Assembly: GCF_900497805.2 (NCBI RefSeq)
Contig: NW_020954588.1
Location: 9,907,532-9,971,531 of the forward strand
DNA: 64,000 bases
From: Vombatus ursinus
Taxonomy: Eukaryota; Chordata; Mammalia; Diprotodontia; Vombatidae
Direction: 5' to 3'
Notes under the pieces: model-generated
The model's database searches: none
The model's input: the letters and a program-made list of their open reading frames with translations, nothing else
What the model was told of the DNA's origin: nothing
Translations under genes and position numbers: made by a program
Shown: piece by piece, positions 57,275-64,000 of the stretch
Layout: every line of letters starts with the position of its first letter
How positions within the stretch are numbered: position 1 is the stretch's first letter

Positions 57275-57410
57275 CAGTTAATCAATCAACCAACATTTAT
57301 TAAGCATCAGCTCTGATCTAGACATTGTGCTGTGATGTGGGGATACAAACAAAGGCAATATATAGTACCTAATGTTAAGGAGCTTACAGTCTATTAGAGA
57401 AGACTACAAG
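57275..57410 (-). mobile_element. L3-type 3' end, antisense
   Basis: aatcaatcaaccaacattta, ttaagcatcagctctgatct, gacattgtgctgtgatgtgg and aggagcttacagtctattag: a good complement of the L3 3' terminus, cut by a CA microsatellite. It appears to resume at 57646 (acaggataagttggagatgt). Confidence 0.8.
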
Positions 57411-57453
<43 letters not shown>

Positions 57454-57500
57454 TGTACAGATGCATACACATACATATACACACACACAAACAATATGTT
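57411..57500. repeat. (CA)n microsatellite
   Basis: Pure ca at 57411-57448, then imperfect acata words. Confidence 0.96.
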
Positions 57501-57509
57501 TGTGTATAT

Positions 57510-57711
57510 GATGATTTTGCTTGACTCCCACCAAGCTTTCTGTTGATTATCTTCAATATATCCTGTATATGAATGTGTAGGTATATAGATATACACATAT
57601 GTATATTTATGTGTGTATATGCATTTTTATGTACATATCCTTCTACATGTACAGGATAAGTTGGAGATGTTCAACCGAAAACTTGGTGGGACTCCAATGA
57701 GCAAAATCATC
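57510..57711. repeat. imperfect inverted duplication with TA/TG spacer
   Basis: Arms 57510-57571 (62 bp) and 57646-57711 (66 bp) are reverse complements at about 85% (nine mismatches and one 4-bp gap by hand). Shared words include tacaggata, cttggtggga and gcaaaatcatc. The right arm is collinear with L3 (-); the left arm is the inverted copy. The 74-bp spacer is TA/TG microsatellite. Confidence 0.9.
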
Positions 57712-57965
57712 CTAAGATAATTTGAGGATAAAACTCAAAGGACAAAACATATATTTGAGGTAGAACTGAAGTTCAGAAGAGAGATGAGGGTTGAGGACTA
57801 GGGCTAGATATATAGTTTGGAGAGTCATCTAATAGTTGGGGAAAAGTAATCAACAACTGAGGAAAGTGAGAAAGACCTCTTAAAGAAGGTGAAATGAACT
57901 GATCCTTAGAAGGAACTAGAAAAGTCAAGACACAGACACCCTAAGGAGGAAGAGAACTTCAAGGA

Positions 57966-59605
57966 TATCCAGTCAGTCAAGGAGTTTTTATTAAGCACTT
58001 AGTATGTGTCAAAAACTGTGTAAGTGCTGGAGATAGACAGAGGCAAAAGGCAGTTCTTACCCTCAAGGAGGTAACAATCTAATGTGGAAAAAAAAAGCAA
58101 ATATACCTGTACAAGCTATATATGGAAGGGAGAAAGGAAATAATTAAAAGAAGTCAGGTGCTAAAATTAAAGAGGATTGGAAAAGGCTTCCTGGGGTTTT
58201 CATTGGACTTGAAAAAAAGCCAGGAGGACAAAGGAGGAAGAAGAGTATTAGAGGAATGGGAGACAGACAAAGAAAATGGCTGGAAGCTAGAGGAATGTCC
58301 TATTCAAGGAATGGCAAGGCAGCCAGTGTCATTGGATCAAAGAGCACGTGGCAAGGGGTAAAATATAAGAAAATCAGGAGGGAATTATGTTATGAAGATC
58401 TTTGAATGTCCAACAGGCAATTTTTTATTTGACTCTGGAGGCAATACCAGGGCAAATCATTGGAGTTTACTAAGTAGGGGTAGGGGATGACAGAGTTAGA
58501 CCTGAATTTCAGGAAAATAACTTTGGTGGCTGAATGGAGAATGGATTAGGGAGGGGAGAGACTTGAGGCAGGTAGACCCATCAGTAGGCTATTGTAATAG
58601 TCCAGGCCTGAGCTGAAGAAGACCTGTACCACAGTGGTGGCAATATCAGAGGAGAAAAGGGGACATATTTGAGAAATGTTGCAAAGATGAAATAGATAGG
58701 CTTTGTCAACAAATTAGGTATGGGAGTTGTGAGAACTAGTGAGGATTTCAAGTTAATGCTTAGGTAAGAACTCTATGGGAATAGAGGATGGTATTGCCCT
58801 TGACCATAATAGAGAGGTTTCTGTGAGGAGTATTTAGGGAAAACGATAATGACTTAAGTTTTGGACATGTTGAGTTTATGATATCTACTAAACATCTAGG
58901 TTTTTTTTCTTTTCTTAATAAAAAAATTGCTTTACTTTATTATGAAGAGAAGGAAGCTGGCAAAGAATGCTCTAAGATTCACATATGCTAAAGCTTCCCT
59001 AAAGAATATATTCATTGTGATTCATTTGGCATTTGAGATTACTTAAAGGTAGTTAGAGATGAGAGATTGGAGATTAGCAGAGAGGTTAGGGCATGGTAGG
59101 TTGATTTGATTAAAAATATAGAGATTGTAACTAAATCCGTGGGAGCTGATGAGACCATCAAGTGAAGTAGTACAGAAGGAGAAGAGAAAATCTAGGACGG
59201 AATCTTGAGGAAAACCTATATTTAGAGGGAATTATCAGGATGAGGATCCAGCAAAGGAAACTGAGATTCAAGGGTCTGATAGGTAGAAGGAGAACCTAAA
59301 GAGAGTATTTTTTTTCCAAAAACCTAGAGAAAGGAGAATACCAAGGAGAATAGGGTGATCAACAGTGATAAAGGCTGGAGAGGTGAGGATTTCATTAGGC
59401 AATTAAGAGATCATTGGAAAATTTAGGGAGAACAATTTTTGTTGGTATGAAGAGCTCAGAAGACATATTGTAAGGGGTCAAGAAGTGAGTGAGAGGAGAG
59501 AAAGTGAAGGCACCTATTATAGATGGTCTTTTCAAGAAGTTTGGCCACAAAAGGGCAGAAGAAATATAGGATGATACCACTGATGGAAAGATTCTGAAGC
59601 CTCTC
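57966..59605 (-). mobile_element. L3-type LINE, antisense, 3' complete, 1.6 kb
   Basis: Starts at the 3' terminus complement (ttattaagcacttagtatgt, gtaacaatctaatgtgg) and runs back through ORF2: ctattgtaatagtccaggcc, cggaatcttgaggaaaacct, agggtgatcaacagtgataa (the AFDTVDH box) and ggccacaaaagggcagaaga (the RPISLLPF box). On the minus strand, fragments such as LLWPNFLKRPSIIGAFTF and KIVLPKFSNDLLIA (within 59395-59560) match the L2/L3 RT. A 146-bp foreign stretch interrupts it at 58900-59045. Inactive. Confidence 0.8.
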
Positions 59606-59658
59606 CAGTCTCTGTCTCTCTCTGTCTTTGTCTCTGTCTCTCTGTCTCTCTCTCTCAT
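59606..59658. repeat. TC/TCTG low-complexity tract
   Basis: ctctgtctctctctgtctt units at the junction of two oppositely oriented LINE pieces. Confidence 0.95.
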
Positions 59659-59689
59659 AATCTCATGAAAGATGGGATCTTTCATAATA

Positions 59690-59890
59690 CCATTAGGTCC
59701 CATGGAATTCCTTAACAACTTGATGCAGATGACTCTTAGAGCTACATATCCAGTCCTCACCTCTTACCTTAGCCCCAGTCTTACATCTCTGATTACCTGC
59801 TTGATATCTCCATATGCATGCTGCATAGATACTCAAAAATCAGTTTGTCTAAAAGAGGACTCATCTTTCCCTCAAACCAACATGGAGTTC
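59690..59890 (+). mobile_element. L2 reverse-transcriptase fragment
   Basis: gatgcagatgactcttagag, tacatatccagtcctcacct and aagaggactcatctttccct match the L2 RT from the YADD box onward. One frame reads DADDS, then YISSPHLLP, close to YADDTQLYISSPDLSP. Confidence 0.7.
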
Positions 59891-61454
59891 ATAGGTTTTC
59901 ATGGCTATCACATTAAATTAATTTAATCTACTTATTTATGTTTCATTTAAACACCCTTAAGGGAGAGTAACCTGAGAAATTATTAGCTTAAATATAGTTC
60001 TGTATATAATGCAATATTCACATTTTCAAAAATATTGCAATTTCCTTTTTTATAATAGGTATTCCATATTAAATCATATTTTCCTTTTTATTCACAAACA
60101 TATATTTAGAAACACATTTTCACTGAAAGGCTCCATAAATTTATACAGCAACAATTTAGACAAAAATGAGATACCCTTAGTGTATATAAATTAGAAATTA
60201 AATTTGCTTTGTTACTTTTTGCTTTATATCTGAAGGCATACATTAAAGGATCCATGATCTCCTCAAAGTGAGTACTCCTATCAATATGACCCACAACCCA
60301 TCCTTTAAAATTTTCATCTGGGTCCTCTAACCAATAAACCAATGAGGATGTGTCCAATGTGTGGAAGGGCTTTGTCTAGGTCAATTTCTTGAATTCCTAT
60401 ATAGGTTTCAGGGTCTCTAACCATTTTCTCTAGTTCAAGCTACTTCCTTTTCCAGTTATAAATATTATTATCATGATATTAATTATTGTGTTTTAATATA
60501 AATATATTGTCATAGTTCAAATATAATACAAAATATAATAAAAACAAAATAATAATATTTTGATTCTTGAATTGGTAATGTGTGGCATTCTATTCCTATT
60601 CTCCACTTGCGCATCTCTGAGGCCCTTTGAATAATCCACAAGTTGGATACTTTTAAACTTACAGTATTCCATGAGTCACACATATAACAATAAGAATATT
60701 AGTGTTAAAAAAGATGGTGTGTGTATATGTCCACGCAAATTAGAAAGCAATTTAGAATTATTGTAAATATTATAGTTTCCCAGATTCAATTTAGTTTATT
60801 ATCTTCTTCCTATTCAGTCCTGGACTCAGTGTATCTGTTTTTCAATATGTTGATTTTGGGAGACTAACTCACTACTTCCCCCATAAAATGTACCTCATAT
60901 TCTGAAAAACTGTTACTCTTTAATCATACTCCCATATTGACTCAGGCTAATTTCTTTGGGTAATCTTGGATGTCATTGAGGAGTACCTATAATGTTCTAG
61001 ATCTTAAAAATAAACTTTGATGTCATTGTTTCCTAAGGGTGACCTTTGGTTCTACAATTCATTCCAAGTTAGAAAGATTTAAGTGTGAGAACAAGTGTCT
61101 AGGACCAACCTAACTATGTAAAAGAGGCCCATCACCAGCAGACTGTTCATTGGGAAATGGATTATTTGTCCTTGATGAACATACTTTTTGACTTATATGA
61201 AGAACACTTTATAACTTTGAAAAAATATTCTTTATAATTGATTTAAAAAATTAACTTTGATATAACCTTAAATTGAAATGTGAATGAAAAAGTAGTAAAT
61301 GCTACAAGGTTTGGACTTGAATGTGATAAAGAAGGAAAATAGGTGAAGATAGTCAAAATTCATCTATTAATACATTTTGATTATGTCTTTAAACTTGACT
61401 CAGCTCAAATTAGTGCATAAAAAGGTTTTTGTAATGTAAAACAAAACAAAACAA
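59891..61454. other. unassigned AT-rich block
   Basis: No repeat or gene recognised. 60460-60560 is almost wholly A and T. Confidence 0.45.
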
Positions 61455-61672
61455 AACTCCAGGGAGGCAATGTGGTAGAGTGGACAGGGCACTGACTCTA
61501 TATCCAGAGAATGAATATTCAATTTCTTTCTTTGATACTTATTGACTAGATGACTTTGAGCAAGTAACTTTTCCTCCCTGGGACCCAGGTTTTTCATCAT
61601 GAGAAAGAGAGAATTGCTTCACCAAATAGTCTTGGAGATCCATTCCAGGTCACAAACTATGATATTATGAGA
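61455..61672 (+). mobile_element. MIR-class SINE (Ther-1-like)
   Basis: caatgtggtagagtggacag, ggcactgactctatatccag, ctagatgactttgagcaagt and ggagatccattccaggtcac follow the Ther-1/MIR order from the head to the gatcc...ccag tail. An (ACAAA)n run precedes it. Confidence 0.75.
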
Positions 61673-63358
61673 ATGAGAGAATCCAAACAACTTTGATTGT
61701 TATTAATATAGATTAACAACCAAACCCAGTTATAGTAGTTATAAGCTTACATGACTTAACAGAATGCTAATGAAGAGTGTCATCTGGCAATACTAGAATA
61801 GAATGCTGATCCAACATTATTACTTTTAGGAAATCATGTTCATTATCCCAATGTCCATTAAATACCTACAAGTAGATAATACTGTACTAGATACAATACA
61901 GAATAATTCCAAGGTTAGCCTTCTGCTGTGTAAGTCCTTTCATCCTAAAACTCCTCCAGTAATCACAAAGGACTTGCCTTGATTTTTCTTAATGTCATAA
62001 AGTCCCTAACAAAATCATATTTCTTCAATGGTCTTCAAGGCAGGTGGGCTTCTGTTTTGATGTAGGGTATGAGAAAAGGGCACAGATTATCAAATTGTTG
62101 AATCATTTTTGTTCCTATAATTCTATTGTCTTCATTGCACATCATTTTTGAGATGCATTTTATCTGTATTGGGGACGATTTATTCATGAACTCCCATTAG
62201 CATTAATAGCAGTTGTATAACTCTATCCCCTACACAGCCAGCAGTAAATGTAATCCCTTCGGCATAATTTTCTGGCATTTAAATGAATCTTGGGTTTTAT
62301 AAAATACAATTATGGTGTAATGTTACTAATGTAAATACCAGGAAGATGTAGGAGAGGGAATTAAAGGTGCCCTTTATAATGGTACATGGGAGACCAGGCT
62401 TTCTCAAATTGAAAGACACAATTGAAAGAAATTCACACATTTTCCATCTGATCATCATAGATTTGAGAATAGATCTGGCTCACATGGAATTAATAGACAT
62501 TAAATGCAAAACCCACTTCACTTCTTGAATGGTATGGCTTTTTATTTTACTTTTTGAAATTGAGAAAAAAACTTTCTTGCATCTGACATTTTAAGCTGAG
62601 GATATCACATTTATGTGCCATGTTTTCTATAAAGTGTACAAGTATTTCACAGACACATTCAATTTATCTGGGATGCATCTCAGTAAGGAAAATCAAGAGG
62701 AACTTACTATTCTGAGAAGGGAGAAAGCCAAAACAGAGAGTCCAAATAGTTTAGAAATGAGGGCACCTGTTCTTTGTAGCTTTACTAATTACTCAGCAGT
62801 TAGGGCCTCCAGGGCCAGAAGGGACCCTCCATCACACCTTCCAGTAAACTGGGTCATGAGACTGATCTGGGCACTTCCTTGGGAATTCCAGTGCCAGAAT
62901 CAATATTCTACTTAAGTTGACTACACTATTCTCTGTCTCTTAATCAGCACAGGAGTTATGAATATGCAAAGTCATAAACGACTTCGCGGCAAGATTTGCA
63001 CCTGGTATTTTTTTCCCTTACTTGTTTTGTCATAGAACCTGAAAATTCCCCTTTAGATAATAATTCATTTGGGTCTTTAAGGGTCCAGGTCTAAGATTTA
63101 GATGTTATTAATATCATCAGTTTTATAATACAATTGGTGAACCTAGGTCTTCTAGCAGAAATGGAATCCAGACTTGCTACCTCTATTTTCAATTCTCTTC
63201 TTTACTAAGGCTTCTAATTCCTGAAACTTTCAGAAATGTTGTCATCCAAATTTCATTCAAAAAACAGACATTCGAATAAATTATTTTCCCAATGAATTGT
63301 TGAGAATTTGTCTTTTTCAACACATAGTGTGCAAGTAAACTTTTTAAAATTCAAAATG
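61673..63358. other. unique-looking block
   Basis: No repeat or gene recognised. The 100-codon frame at 62613-62915 has no motif or codon-bias support. 62100-62330 is balanced in composition and free of simple repeats. Confidence 0.45.
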
Positions 63359-63359
63359 T

Positions 63360-63465
63360 ACATGTATACACACATATATTGAATATACATACACACACAT
63401 ATATGTATGTGTGTATGTGTGTATATATATATGTATGTTTGCATGTGTATATATACACATATAAA
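63360..63465. repeat. TA/CA microsatellite, partly palindromic
   Basis: catatatgtatgtgtgtatg and complementary acacacatata words face each other, so the tract can fold back. Confidence 0.93.
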
Positions 63466-63534
63466 TTTCCCCCCAAACTGAGTCTACCTGAAACTTACAC
63501 TCTCTTACTAACTCTGTGGGGCAGAGAGGGTAGA

Positions 63535-63740
63535 ATAATATAATAGTCATGGTGCTAGGTTTATGGACATAAAACCTGGGTTGACCTCCTGCTTCAGATG
63601 CTCCCTGTTTCTTCAACTATAAAATGGGGATGATCACTAAAACTACTTCATAGGATTGTTGTGAAGCTCCAGTGAATTGATATATGCAAGGACCTTTGCA
63701 AATCTTAAAAACACATGAATGTAAACCAACACTAATGTTG
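63535..63740 (+). mobile_element. MIR-class SINE with internal deletion
   Basis: aatagtcatggtgctaggtt, gacctcctgcttcagatgct, then directly ccctgtttcttcaactataa and tcataggattgttgtgaagc. The tagctgtgtgacc core box between them is missing. Confidence 0.65.
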
Positions 63741-63769
63741 TTAGATCAATTCTTCCTTTCCTTTGCAGA

Positions 63770-64000
63770 TCATTGGGACAGTGGATAGGGCCTGAAATCA
63801 TGAAGTCCTAAGTTCAAATCCAGCCTCAGACACTTACTAGCTATGTGATCTTGGGTAAGTGACAACTGTTTGCCTCAGTTCTCTTATCTTTAAATGGAGT
63901 TAATAATAGCATCTACTTCCCATGGTTGTTGTGAGAATAAAATAAGATAATAATTGCAAGCATTTAGCATAGTGCCTGGTATATAGTAAGCACCATATAA
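63770..64000 (+). mobile_element. marsupial CORE-SINE running to the window edge
   Basis: gggacagtggatagggcctg, aagttcaaatccagcctcag, acttactagctatgtgatct, tgtttgcctcagttctctta and tagcatagtgcctggtatat. Nearly full length with the L2/MIR-type 3' tail. It stops at the edge. Confidence 0.88.

Noticed and set aside
62613-62915. 100-codon frame with Arg-rich middle (RASRARRDPP)
   Set aside because: No family recognised, no promoter or splice support, and a length expected by chance in 64 kb.
1-64000. CRISPR array, prokaryotic operon or phage-like module
   Set aside because: Direct repeats here are microsatellites or dispersed transposons. There are no spaced identical repeats, Shine-Dalgarno-led frames or long coding blocks.
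1-64000. Endogenous retrovirus or LTR element
   Set aside because: No paired long terminal repeats, primer-binding site or gag/pol-like motif was recognised. RT traces are all of non-LTR type.

Overview
The window looks like marsupial nuclear DNA: AT-rich, gene-free and dense in repeats. The diagnostic clues are SINE heads that read ggcagctaggtggcacag, a chimeric SINE joining such a head to an RTE/BovB-like tail, a HAL1-like L1 without ORF2, L1 3' ends of marsupial type, and very many L2/L3 (CR1-clade) and MIR-class relics. I cannot say which marsupial. There are two assembly gaps of ten N each, both inside tetranucleotide repeats. I found no host protein-coding exon, RNA gene, CpG island, CRISPR array or prokaryotic feature. 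Family names are given from memory of consensus sequences and could not be checked against a library.

Layout. 0-6 kb: an antisense L1 piece, SINEs, L2/L3 pieces and a SINE-in-SINE insertion with an exact 15-bp target-site duplication. 6-8 kb: mostly unique sequence. 8-15.4 kb: interleaved L2/L3, L1 tails and SINEs, including a 66-bp piece of an L2/L3 element copied into an L1. 15.4-19.5 kb: mostly unique. 19.5-22.0 kb: a decayed non-LTR element of the Dong/R4 type, with reverse-transcriptase core and C-terminal zinc-knuckle/endonuclease remnants. 22-28 kb: sparse repeats, then a hAT MITE interrupted by a marsupial repeat. 28-37 kb: long antisense L3/L2 copies broken by SINEs and a hAT MITE. 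37-49 kb: sparse sequence, an antisense L1, a run of five same-strand SINEs (42.8-44.7 kb) and another L1 holding a hAT copy. 49-51 kb: L2/L3 3' ends. 51.4-54.3 kb: the HAL1-like element. 54-64 kb: unique blocks, a MIR with a nested hAT MITE, an inverted duplication inside L3-derived DNA, a 1.6-kb antisense L3 copy and SINEs to the right edge.

No genes work together here. The window is a record of layered retroposition: ancient L2/L3, MIR and Dong/R4 first, then hAT MITEs and L1/HAL1, then marsupial SINEs and microsatellite growth. The most notable objects are the Dong/R4-type fossil, the HAL1-like element, the L2/L3-to-L1 fragment copy and the foldback at 57.5-57.7 kb.
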